Origin: Bacillota bacterium
GTDB lineage: Bacteria; Bacillota_E; Sulfobacillia; Sulfobacillales; Sulfobacillaceae
Reading direction: 5' to 3'
DNA length: 5,052 nucleotides
Assembly: GCA_021802375.1 (NCBI GenBank)
Contig: JAKAAL010000423.1
Location: 1-5,052 of the forward strand
This document shows, one piece after another, positions 1 through 5,052 of the stretch. Numbering within the stretch: the first letter of the stretch is position 1; each line of letters starts with the position of its first letter. The notes under the pieces were generated by a model. The model worked only from the letters and a program-made list of their open reading frames with translations, ran no database searches and was not told where the DNA came from. The position numbers and the translations under genes are program-made.

Positions 1-2
1 AA

Positions 3-113
3 GGGCGCGCCCGGAGGTACCGCAATATCCACCATTTCATCACCATGATTTATTTGATTGCGGGCCAGTTGGCGCTACCTCGACTCGTGTTAGGTTCCGT
101 CCACCCACCGTAA
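3..113 (+). pseudogene. possible C-terminal tail of a gene entering from the left edge
   Basis: One forward frame is open from the window edge to a TAA at 111-113, giving about 36 residues. The core, RRYRNIHHFITMIYLIAGQL, is basic then hydrophobic and reads more like protein than its surroundings. Only the end of any such gene would be inside the window. The string faintly recalls the C-termini of some DDE transposases (arginine and aromatic residues followed by a hydrophobic helix), but that is an impression and not a recognised motif. An internal ATG at 45 would give only 22 codons and has no convincing Shine-Dalgarno. It could equally be a chance open frame. Confidence 0.22.
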
Positions 114-489
114 ATAGCGACGAGCCTGAACCACCATATTCCTTCTCTCTATCAGCCCTTGGGGTGGTCGCATCGTTGGGCCTCATCGCCAGGGTAGCAT
201 TACCATCCAACCAGTTCGGTCGGGAAATCGCGCACGTCGCCACTAGGCAACGCGTCCAAGGCGGTCGCCAATAATCGACAGCCTGCGGCTATCCATTCCG
301 ACGCTGGTGCTGTCTCGGCCATCTGCGAAAACTGCAGGCGGACGATTTGAATCGTGGTTCTCGTCCGAATGCGCACCAGGCCAAGGGCACATGTGATGTG
401 AATGGCATATTCACTACACCGCCTGCAGAATTCTAAGTTCCGTTCGGATACCCCGTTTAAGACAACCAGCACACGCGGAGGACTGTCTG
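114..489. other. stretch with no supportable gene
   Basis: No convincing gene is seen in this 376-base stretch. The longest candidate is a reverse-strand frame of 90 codons from a GTG at 472 down to 200. It has a CxxC-like CRRC near the N-terminus and a mixed, not implausible composition. The sequence just upstream of its GTG (reverse strand of 473-490) is pyrimidine-rich and has no Shine-Dalgarno, and I do not recognise the protein. A second reverse frame (243 to 40) overlaps it and looks random. The stretch may be decayed gene remnants or plain intergenic DNA between the left-edge gene and the broken gene at 490. Confidence 0.4.
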
Positions 490-742
490 GTGAAAAAAAG
501 AGGATTTGGGCAGGAGGACGTCGAACCCGAACAACGCAAAAGGATTTTCGAATCTCAGGCAGAATGGGACAAATGAACTGAAGAGGCGCATGCAGGCGAT
601 TTATGTACGAAGTGTTTTACGTTTCACTGCTCGAACTATTACTATGACAGGATTCCGGGAAACCGTATGCGTTGGTCCCAATGGTGCGGGCAACACGAAG
701 GGGCATACGGATTCTGCGGCATCCGCGCGACGGGCTCGCTGA
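490..742 (+). pseudogene. frameshifted gene remnant with a damaged Walker A motif
   Basis: A strong Shine-Dalgarno GGAGGA (477-482) lies 7 bases before a GTG at 490. The first 28 codons give a charged, coding-like peptide (begins MKKRGFGQEDVEPEQ, ends SQAEWDK) that stops at TGA 574-576. Skipping one base, the T at 574, continues the protein as ELKRRMQAIYVRSVLRF in the frame that runs to TGA 740-742. That second part contains RETVCVGPNGAGNTKG at about 665-703. This matches an ATPase P-loop (GPNGxGKTT) except that the essential Lys is Asn and the second Thr is Lys. The DNA around it resembles the Walker A region of the exporter at 2954. After the P-loop nothing resembles an ATPase. I read this as the decayed remnant of an ABC-type or other P-loop gene. 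Alternatives are a genuine 28-residue peptide gene (490-576), or a programmed +1 frameshift at AAA-TGA, which I think less likely. Confidence 0.4.
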
Positions 743-834
743 CGAACCCCGTCCCGGGTCCGCGTAGGGGTACGCCCATCAGTGGACGTCCTGCCCATGG
801 CTAAATACAGGAGCATCGACAAGGAACGCACGTG

Positions 835-930
835 TGCGGCTCACGCCGCAGGGGCCACTGACCCCATTGCTAAAGCTAGGGGTCTGCCGTAAACGGCCCC
901 GGTTTGATCACGCCGATCAGGGCTATCAAA
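835..930 (+). ncRNA. candidate structured leader RNA (three consecutive hairpins)
   Basis: Three adjacent stems fill these 96 bases almost completely. Stem 1 is TGCGGC (835-840)/GCCGCA (845-850) with a TCAC loop. Stem 2 is nested: outer GGGGCC (851-856)/GGCCCC (895-900) around inner GACCCC (860-865)/GGGGTC (879-884). Stem 3 is TTTGAT (903-908)/ATCAAA (925-930) with inner GCC (912-914)/GGC (921-923). Two alternatives compete with these: GCCG-TAAA-CGGC (886-897) against outer stem 2, and TGATC (905-909)/GATCA (915-919) against stem 3. The array ends 7 bases before a strong Shine-Dalgarno (938-943), as expected of a cis-regulatory leader. It matches no riboswitch class I can name with confidence. 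No clear promoter is visible upstream, and GC-rich DNA makes some stems cheap, so this remains a candidate. Confidence 0.33.
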
Positions 931-946
931 TCGTCATGGAGGTGGC

Positions 947-1009
947 ATGAACCACAGCGAAGGCAGCAGAAGCTTCCCAGATACTTGGCCACCGCCTGTA
1001 ATTCCCTGA
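947..1009 (+). CDS. small ORF, 20 codons, possible leader or exported peptide
   Basis: An ATG at 947 is preceded by GGAGGT (938-943) with a 3-base gap, which is short but close to a perfect Shine-Dalgarno. The peptide is unremarkable at first (MNHSEGSRSF) and ends in a proline-rich stretch with one tryptophan (PDTWPPPVIP). A four-codon ORF (ATG 936-938, stop TGA 948-950) overlaps its start in an ATGA arrangement. It lies 54 bases before the first exporter gene and just after the candidate structured leader. Possible roles are a regulatory leader peptide, where the PPP run could stall ribosomes lacking EF-P, or a tiny exported peptide. It matches no peptide family I know and could be chance. 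Confidence 0.27.
   Translation: MNHSEGSRSFPDTWPPPVIP
974..1002 (+). promoter_or_regulatory. weak candidate sigma-A-type promoter for the first exporter
   Basis: TTCCCA (974-979, four of six consensus matches) and TGTAAT (997-1002, five of six) are separated by 17 bases. Transcription would start near 1009, giving a leader of about 55 bases before the exporter start at 1064. It overlaps the small ORF at 947-1009, so if this promoter is real that ORF would not share its transcript. The -35 box is poor, and boxes of this quality occur by chance. Confidence 0.2.
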
Positions 1010-1046
1010 GCGAACGCGTAATCGAATCGTGAAGTTGGCACGGAGT

Positions 1047-1061
1047 GGGAGGGTTAAGGAG
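1047..1061 (+). promoter_or_regulatory. ribosome binding region of the first exporter
   Basis: Two purine-rich Shine-Dalgarno candidates precede the ATG at 1064. GGGAGGG (1047-1053) is 10 bases away. AAGGAG (1056-1061) is the better match but only 2 bases away, which is unusually close. A GTG nine codons downstream (1088) has no Shine-Dalgarno of its own, so 1064 remains the best start, probably using the upstream purine block. Confidence 0.5.
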
Positions 1062-1063
1062 CG

Positions 1064-2758
1064 ATGGGATCGAAGCGTCGATCAGCCGTGAACGAACGGA
1101 GTCCAGAGCAGATTTCGGGGTGGCGGAATCCGCTAGTGCGCCAGTCCGTTCACCCCTATCGTCTGGGGCTTTTCGTCACCCTGGCATTGGAACTGGTGGG
1201 GATTGGGCTGAGTTTGGTGCAGGCCGGCGCCTTGCGCAGCGTGTTTGATGGGTTGCAGGTCCACCATGTGGCGGCAGTGCGTCTGGGTATGGTGTGGTTC
1301 GGTGGCGCCTTGTTGGCGGCAAGTCTCTGTAACCTAGGGGTTCAGTACGGGCAAAGTCTGTTTGGCGCCCGGGTCAGTATGGCCATTCGCATGCGGGCAC
1401 TGGACGGACTCTTGGCCGCGCCGATGGCCTTTCATGATCAGCAGGTGACTGGCGATCTTGCCAGTCGGTTGTCCGCTGACGTCGGGGTCATTGGACGCGT
1501 CATGGGCTCTAGTCTCCTGACCGTGATCTCAAATCCTGTGCTGCTGGCGGCGTCCACCATTTACTTGTGGACCATGAGCCCGCTCTTAGCCATCCTGATT
1601 TTACCCATCGGACCCATTCTCCTGGTGGCTCAGCGACTCTGGAAAGACCGCCTCTATCACACCGAAATGGCCGTTCGCGTCGGGGACGGGGAATTGAACC
1701 ACACCACCCTGGAGATCTTTCGGAACATGGGCCCGGTGAAGGCGTACCACATCGAGGACGCTGTGGCCGATCGGTATGGGCAGGGGGTCCGGCTGCTCAC
1801 CACCGCCTATCGTCGCTCCTATGGCGCGATTGCCCAGTTGAACGGGCTCACCCGGGGCCTGGGATCGCTACCGTTTGTCGCGGTGGTGGTGGTGGGTGGC
1901 CTTTTGGTGGGACAGGGTCGATTCGAATTGGGCACGTTAATTGCCGCCATCCAATTGACCAATGGCATCGTCGGCCCATTTGCGAACGTATCCAGCGCGT
2001 TTAGTCAGATTCAAAGCGGTCGCGCGGCGCTGGCCCGTATTCAGGTCATCGCAGGCACCACACCGGAGTTCATGGATGGGAAGGAGGCCGGAGGCGTCCC
2101 GAGTACCGACCATCCCCCGCAAATCATGTGTCAAGGATTGGAATTCGGCTATGGTGAGGAGGTTGTCTTGCACGGCCTCTCGCTTATCTGTGCGCCAGGC
2201 ACACTGACCGCGGTCATGGGGCCCAACGGAGGCGGCAAGACCACGCTGGCCAAGGTGTTGCTCCGACTCTATCGGCCCCAAGCGGGCCAGATTTGGTGGG
2301 ACCAGTACGCCTGGGATCAATTGGGGACGGCATGGGTTCGCCAGCATCTCGTTTATGTGGCCCAAGATCTATTTTGGGTGCAAGGCTCGGTAGCGGACAA
2401 TGTCCGTCTGGTGGCACCCGATGCTACCCAAGAACAACTATGCCGGGTATTGACGCGTGTCGGGCTGCCTGCCACCGCTGAGTTCTTAGACCGGGCAGTA
2501 GGGGAAGCGGGACGAAACCTCTCGGGTGGACAGCGCCTCCGCCTATCCATCGCGGGAGCCCTGCTGCGTGACCGGCCGTTTTGGATCTTGGATGAACCCA
2601 CGGCGGCGCTGGACCCCGAAGGAATCCAGTCGATTGCCGAGTTGATCCAAGATCTCACTCCGGAACATACCGTACTGGTGATTACTCACAGCCGCGAAGT
2701 GGCTGAGGTCTCCCATCAGGTCGCCGTCGTGAGCGGGGGGATAGCGAGGGTCGGTTGA
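1064..2758 (+). CDS. ABC exporter half-transporter, fused permease and ATPase (first paralogue)
   Basis: This 564-residue protein has the domain order of type IV-fold ABC exporters (MsbA/BmrA/TM287-type). Six membrane segments lie near residues 34-58, 72-95, 148-170, 172-192, 265-283 and 288-310. The first intracellular loop has the classic FHDQ..TGDLASRLSADV pattern (123-140). The ATPase domain is complete: A-loop Tyr363, Walker A GPNGGGKTT (386-394, Lys392), Q-loop Gln434, VGEAG X-loop-like turn (479-483), signature LSGGQ (486-490), Walker B with Asp510 and catalytic Glu511, D-loop AALD (514-517) and H-loop His542. Length is normal for the family, with no extra peptidase domain at the N-terminus. 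It should use ATP to move a substrate out across the cytoplasmic membrane as a homodimer or with the next gene's product. Oddities are an NGGGKTT P-loop, more typical of importer ATPases, and IAGAL where most members have ARA(L) after the signature. The substrate is unknown; peptide, lipid or drug are all possible. Confidence 0.95.
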   Translation: MGSKRRSAVNERSPEQISGWRNPLVRQSVHPYRLGLFVTLALELVGIGLSLVQAGALRSVFDGLQVHHVAAVRLGMVWFGGALLAASLCNLGVQYGQSLFGARVSMAIRMRALDGLLAAPMAFHDQQVTGDLASRLSADVGVIGRVMGSSLLTVISNPVLLAASTIYLWTMSPLLAILILPIGPILLVAQRLWKDRLYHTEMAVRVGDGELNHTTLEIFRNMGPVKAYHIEDAVADRYGQGVRLLTTAYRRSYGAIAQLNGLTRGLGSLPFVAVVVVGGLLVGQGRFELGTLIAAIQLTNGIVGPFANVSSAFSQIQSGRAALARIQVIAGTTPEFMDGKEAGGVPSTDHPPQIMCQGLEFGYGEEVVLHGLSLICAPGTLTAVMGPNGGGKTTLAKVLLRLYRPQAGQIWWDQYAWDQLGTAWVRQHLVYVAQDLFWVQGSVADNVRLVAPDATQEQLCRVLTRVGLPATAEFLDRAVGEAGRNLSGGQRLRLSIAGALLRDRPFWILDEPTAALDPEGIQSIAELIQDLTPEHTVLVITHSREVAEVSHQVAVVSGGIARVG

Positions 2759-2953
2759 TTGGATGATCGGGGCGATGCCGGTAGTCCGGTGACATCGAGC
2801 TGTGTGGCCACCGGAAGACCCTAGGCACCAGGCCCCGGGTATGCTAGGCAGCCACGAATGATATGGAGAGAGGGCGCAGGACTTCCGTCGGACAACGACC
2901 GAAATCCCGGGAGTCCAACGGACCTGCATCAGCACACGAAGGGAAGGAATCCA
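2759..2953 (+). other. 195-base gap between the exporter genes with two mutually exclusive hairpins
   Basis: The gap is long for two genes of one operon. One hairpin pairs CGATGCCGG (2773-2781) with CCGG (2786-2789) plus CATCG (2793-2797), with a TAGT loop and a 3-base bulge. A competing hairpin pairs TCCGGTG (2785-2791) with CACCGGA (2809-2815). They share bases 2785-2791, so only one can form at a time. No promoter with acceptable spacing and no T-tract terminator is seen. Only tiny ORFs are present, for example 9 codons from the ATG at 2763. Positions 2858-2953 are an open in-frame extension of the next gene, but with AGA and ATA codons and no resemblance to the first exporter, so I treat them as untranslated. 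Confidence 0.4.
2941..2948 (+). promoter_or_regulatory. ribosome binding site selecting a TTG start for the second exporter
   Basis: GGGAAGGA (2941-2948) lies 5 bases before an in-frame TTG at 2954. The upstream in-frame ATG at 2858 has only a weak AGG (2846-2848). Starting at 2954 also puts the first conserved motif (RGLFV) at nearly the same residue number as in the first exporter (RLGLFV): about 32 against 33. Confidence 0.6.
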
Positions 2954-4672
2954 TTGGTTATCCTGCAGCGGGTACTCGGGACCGGGGCTAGCGCGTCGGA
3001 ACAAAGTGGTGGACTTCAGTTATTGCGTGAACCGATGCGGGCGCACCGGGGGTTGTTCGTGCTCACCCTGGGGCTCTTGTTCGGCGGAATCGGGTTGACC
3101 TTGGTCCAGGCCTGGGGCTTGCGGTTGACCTTTGACGGATTGCAGACGGGTCGCATCGCCATGACCGAGCGCGGTATGATCGGATTTGGTATTGCGTTGG
3201 TCGCCTACGCGTTACTGATGGTCATGGTGAATCATGTGCGCCAGGTATTTGGCATGCAGGTCATGATGGTCGTCCGGCGACGCGCCATCGCTCGTTTGCT
3301 GCGCGCAACCATGCGCTTTCATGATCAGCATACCACTGGGGATCTCTCGGACCGCTTAGCCAACGACGTGTGGTCCGCTTATCAACTGACGGCCTGGGAT
3401 CTGTCGGCGTTGATTAGTAATCCGCTCCTGATGCTGGCGTCGACGGTCTATCTTTGGACGCTGAGTCCAACGTTAGCGTTGATCATTTTGCCCATTGGCC
3501 CGCTCTTGTTGGTAGCGCAACGTCTCTTCAAGCATGCCCTTTATACCCGCAGTATGGCTGTGCAAGCTACAGCCGCTGAGTTGAATCAAGCCACCGTCGA
3601 GACCTTGCAGGGCGTGGTGCAAATTAAGGCGTTTCAACTCGAGTCCGGCATGGAGGCGCGATATCGCGCGGTGGTGACGCGACTCTTGGACGTCCACCGC
3701 CGCGATTATGTCGTGCAAGGGGTGTTTGCTGGCGTGACCGGATGGGTGGGGGCCATTCCGTTTTTGGCGATTGTGGTCGTGGGCGGAAACTTGGTGTGGC
3801 GGGGGGTATTTGAACTCGGAACCTTAATGGCGGCCATTCAACTGATGAACCGGATTGTGGGACCATTCTCGCTGATCGCTGACCACCTGGGCCACGTGCA
3901 GCGGGGGACGGCCGCGCTCGACCGAATCCAGGGGGTGATGTCGGCACCGGTGGAAGGAGACCCCACGACGTCTCGGCCAGATCCCGCTAGAGCGGCCCAG
4001 GTGGTCGGGGCGCCTTGTATTAGGTGTTCGGATCTGCAGTTTCGCTATGGAGGCCAATTGGTCTTGCGTAAGCTTTCGATCAGATTGGAAGCCGGTTGCA
4101 TGACCGCCTTAATGGGGCCCAATGGTGGCGGCAAGACGACTCTGACTAAATTGCTCCTTGGATTATATCCCCCAGATTCGGGAGAAATGACCTGGGACGG
4201 TGAAAGCTTCGAAGCGCTGGGGATGGCATGGATTCGCTCGCACACCGTGTACGTGCCCCAGGACCATTTTTTTGTCGTGGGATCCGTGGCCGACAATCTC
4301 CGACTGATTGCCCCCGATGCGTCGAACCCGGCCGTTCAACAGGTACTCGAGCGGGTTCAACTACCCCATGATGCGTATTTTATGGCCCGGCCAGTTGGCG
4401 AGGGCGGACGCGAATTGTCTGGGGGCCAACGCCTGCGGCTGTCTCTGGCGCGTGCTCTGTTGCGCGATGCACCGCTCTGGATCTTGGATGAACCGACGGC
4501 TGCCCTGGACCCCGACGGAATCCAGTCGGTCGCCCAACTGATGCGTGACCTTGCCGACCGTCGTACGGTGGTCGTGGTCACGCATAGTCGTGAGGTCGCG
4601 CAGCTGGCGGATCGGATCTGGGTCGTCGAGGGCGGCGTCGCGGCCTCGACGACCGCCTCCTATTTAGGATAA
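2954..4672 (+). CDS. ABC exporter half-transporter, fused permease and ATPase (second paralogue)
   Basis: From the TTG at 2954 the protein has 572 residues; the ATG at 2858 would add 32. TTG is chosen for its Shine-Dalgarno and for length agreement with the first exporter. Membrane segments lie near residues 32-56, 74-96, 148-170, 172-190, 265-283 and 287-310, with the FHDQHTTGDLSDRLANDV loop at 122-139. The ATPase domain is complete: A-loop Tyr365, Walker A GPNGGGKTT (388-396, Lys394), Q-loop Gln436, VGEGG turn (481-485), LSGGQ (488-492), Walker B Asp512 with catalytic Glu513, D-loop AALD (516-519), H-loop His544. It aligns with the first exporter with almost no gaps outside the linker, and about half the ATPase residues are identical by eye. 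This marks a tandem duplication. Both partners keep the catalytic Glu and LSGGQ, unlike asymmetric heterodimers such as TM287/288 in which one site is degenerate. It is an ATP-driven exporter in the cytoplasmic membrane; the substrate cannot be inferred. A small ORF starts 3 bases after its stop. Confidence 0.93.
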   Translation: MVILQRVLGTGASASEQSGGLQLLREPMRAHRGLFVLTLGLLFGGIGLTLVQAWGLRLTFDGLQTGRIAMTERGMIGFGIALVAYALLMVMVNHVRQVFGMQVMMVVRRRAIARLLRATMRFHDQHTTGDLSDRLANDVWSAYQLTAWDLSALISNPLLMLASTVYLWTLSPTLALIILPIGPLLLVAQRLFKHALYTRSMAVQATAAELNQATVETLQGVVQIKAFQLESGMEARYRAVVTRLLDVHRRDYVVQGVFAGVTGWVGAIPFLAIVVVGGNLVWRGVFELGTLMAAIQLMNRIVGPFSLIADHLGHVQRGTAALDRIQGVMSAPVEGDPTTSRPDPARAAQVVGAPCIRCSDLQFRYGGQLVLRKLSIRLEAGCMTALMGPNGGGKTTLTKLLLGLYPPDSGEMTWDGESFEALGMAWIRSHTVYVPQDHFFVVGSVADNLRLIAPDASNPAVQQVLERVQLPHDAYFMARPVGEGGRELSGGQRLRLSLARALLRDAPLWILDEPTAALDPDGIQSVAQLMRDLADRRTVVVVTHSREVAQLADRIWVVEGGVAASTTASYLG

Positions 4673-4675
4673 CGA

Positions 4676-4768
4676 ATGCGATGCAGCACGGTCACCCCGA
4701 CTTGCGTGGACCTGACTTTTGCGCATCTGACTGTTGGCGCTAATGCAATTTGTCATCACTTCGGCTAA
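4676..4768 (+). CDS. small ORF, 30 residues with three cysteines, coupled to the second exporter
   Basis: An ATG at 4676 lies 3 bases after the exporter's TAA (4670-4672). AGGA (4666-4669), inside the exporter's last codons, is 6 bases before it, a good arrangement for translational coupling. The peptide begins MRCSTVTPTC, is rich in Thr, Ala, Val and His, has cysteines at 3, 10 and 26 and ends in HHFG before TAA 4766-4768. It has no obvious double-glycine leader or signal peptide, and I recognise no family. Being last in an exporter operon, just before strong hairpins, fits a small exported peptide, a modified-peptide precursor or a small accessory protein. All of that is inference from position, and an ORF of this length can occur by chance. 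Confidence 0.35.
   Translation: MRCSTVTPTCVDLTFAHLTVGANAICHHFG
4697..4741 (+). repeat. three imperfect tandem 15-base units inside the small ORF
   Basis: Units at 4697-4711, 4712-4726 and 4727-4741 start CCGACT, CTGACT and CTGACT, and each continues with a T/G-then-GC-rich half (TTGCG, TTTGCGC, GTTGGCGC). Being multiples of three, they give a degenerate five-residue periodicity in the small ORF (PTCVD, LTFAH, LTVGA). Similarity outside the CYGACT start is weak, so this may be coincidence. Confidence 0.2.
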
Positions 4769-4820
4769 CTTCGCTGTCATTGAATGGGTGACGGACTGTC
4801 ATTCGAACGTGCTGCTTCAG

Positions 4821-4835
4821 CCGCCCCAAGGGCGG
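4821..4835 (+). repeat. small GC-rich hairpin
   Basis: CCGCCC (4821-4826) pairs with GGGCGG (4830-4835) around a CAA loop. It sits two bases before the much longer inverted repeat at 4838, so a transcript leaving the exporter operon would meet two hairpins in a row. No T-tract follows. Confidence 0.4.
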
Positions 4836-4837
4836 GG

Positions 4838-4887
4838 ATTCGGGATGAGCGTAGGCTCAGGACCCTGAGCCTACGCTCATCCCGAAT
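4838..4887. repeat. perfect 23-bp inverted repeat, probable 3'-end hairpin of the operon
   Basis: The left arm (4838-4860, starting ATTCGGGATGAG) and right arm (4865-4887, ending CTCATCCCGAAT) are exactly complementary over 23 bases, separated by GACC. As RNA this would be a very stable hairpin. It lies about 165 bases after the second exporter and 70 after the small ORF, the expected place for an operon end. It lacks the T-tract of an intrinsic terminator on both strands, so it may act as an mRNA-stabilising 3' structure or a U-less terminator. It could also be a mobile-element or copied palindrome. Perfect conservation over 23 bp suggests recent origin or active maintenance. Confidence 0.6.
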
Positions 4888-5052
4888 GATTCAAGGGCCT
4901 GGGTTCGAGTGTGGTCAAGATGCGCCCCAATGTTGTCAGGTTAAGGATACGGAGAACTTTTGTTCCGGACAAAATATTATTCTTTTGACTTAAACAACCT
5001 ATATAAGACCAGTGATGTGACGCTAACGCCGGTACTAAGTAAGATTAGATAG
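4888..5052. other. gene-free right end, AT-rich in its second half
   Basis: No gene with a ribosome binding site is seen. A 69-codon open frame (4784-4993) exists but runs straight through the perfect inverted repeat and has no Shine-Dalgarno. From about 4955 the base composition becomes clearly AT-richer than the rest of the window, as is common in promoter regions. It contains TTGACT (4985-4990) and TATAAG (5002-5007), but these are only 11 bases apart, too close to act as one promoter. Confidence 0.4.
4958..4974. promoter_or_regulatory. small palindrome, possible operator
   Basis: TTTTGT (4958-4963) and ACAAAA (4969-4974) form a perfect 6-bp dyad around TCCGG, at the start of the AT-rich right end. 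The 17-base size and symmetry suit a dimeric repressor site for a gene beyond the window. No regulator family can be named from it. Confidence 0.22.

Noticed and set aside
601..831. Reverse-strand frame containing LPAPLGP
   Set aside because: LPxPLGP is the antisense reading of a GPNGxGK P-loop. The same pattern appears antisense to both exporter P-loops, so this is a shadow.
1567..2004. 145-codon + frame inside the first exporter
   Set aside because: It lies wholly within a clear gene in another frame and has the Gly/Arg/His-rich make-up of a shadow translation.
4357..4585. Two overlapping reverse-strand frames opposite the second exporter's ATPase domain
   Set aside because: Both are antisense shadows of the signature and Walker B region, with no ribosome binding site.
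4908..4925. GGGTTCGAGT, resembling the T-loop of a tRNA
   Set aside because: The flanking bases do not form the 5-bp T-stem, and no acceptor, D or anticodon arms can be found upstream.
4784..4993. Open frame of 69 codons on the + strand
   Set aside because: It runs through the perfect inverted repeat, has no Shine-Dalgarno and gives an unrecognisable low-quality protein.
4985..5007. TTGACT and TATAAG as a promoter
   Set aside because: The spacing is 11 bases, well below the 15-19 needed, and neither box has a suitable partner at the right distance.
1..5052. CRISPR array, rRNA or intact insertion sequence
   Set aside because: No regularly spaced identical repeats, no rRNA-like sequence, and no complete transposase with terminal inverted repeats were seen.

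Overview
The window is a moderately GC-rich bacterial segment dominated by two long, co-directional (+) genes. Each encodes a complete ABC exporter half-transporter, with a six-helix membrane domain fused to an ATPase domain. Good Shine-Dalgarno sequences, a probable TTG start and the overall composition fit a Gram-positive bacterium of the Bacillota. A Sulfobacillus-like acidophile is my guess, but nothing here fixes the genus.

Layout. Positions 1-113 may hold the tail of a gene entering from the left edge. Positions 114-489 contain no gene I can support. Positions 490-742 look like a broken gene: a good Shine-Dalgarno and GTG start, an in-frame TGA after 28 codons, then a continuation in the next frame that ends in a damaged Walker A motif. 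Positions 835-930 form an unusually dense run of hairpins, followed by a strong Shine-Dalgarno and a 20-codon ORF (947-1009). The first ABC exporter is 1064-2758. A 195-base gap with two competing hairpins follows. The second ABC exporter is 2954-4672 by my preferred start, or from 2858 with the upstream ATG. A 30-codon ORF (4676-4768) begins 3 bases after its stop. Two back-to-back hairpins follow, one of them a perfect 23-bp inverted repeat with a 4-base loop (4838-4887). The last ~165 bases are AT-richer and carry a small palindrome, perhaps the control region of a gene beyond the window.

How the parts may work together. The two exporters align almost without gaps and look like an old tandem duplication. 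All nucleotide-binding motifs are intact in both, so either could work as a homodimer, or the pair as a heterodimer with two active ATP sites. The substrate cannot be read from the sequence. Two tiny ORFs with plausible ribosome binding sites flank the pair, one upstream behind a structured leader and one coupled to the second gene. This suggests, as inference only, a small-peptide export or self-protection locus. The damaged Walker A fragment upstream may be the remains of a third ABC gene.
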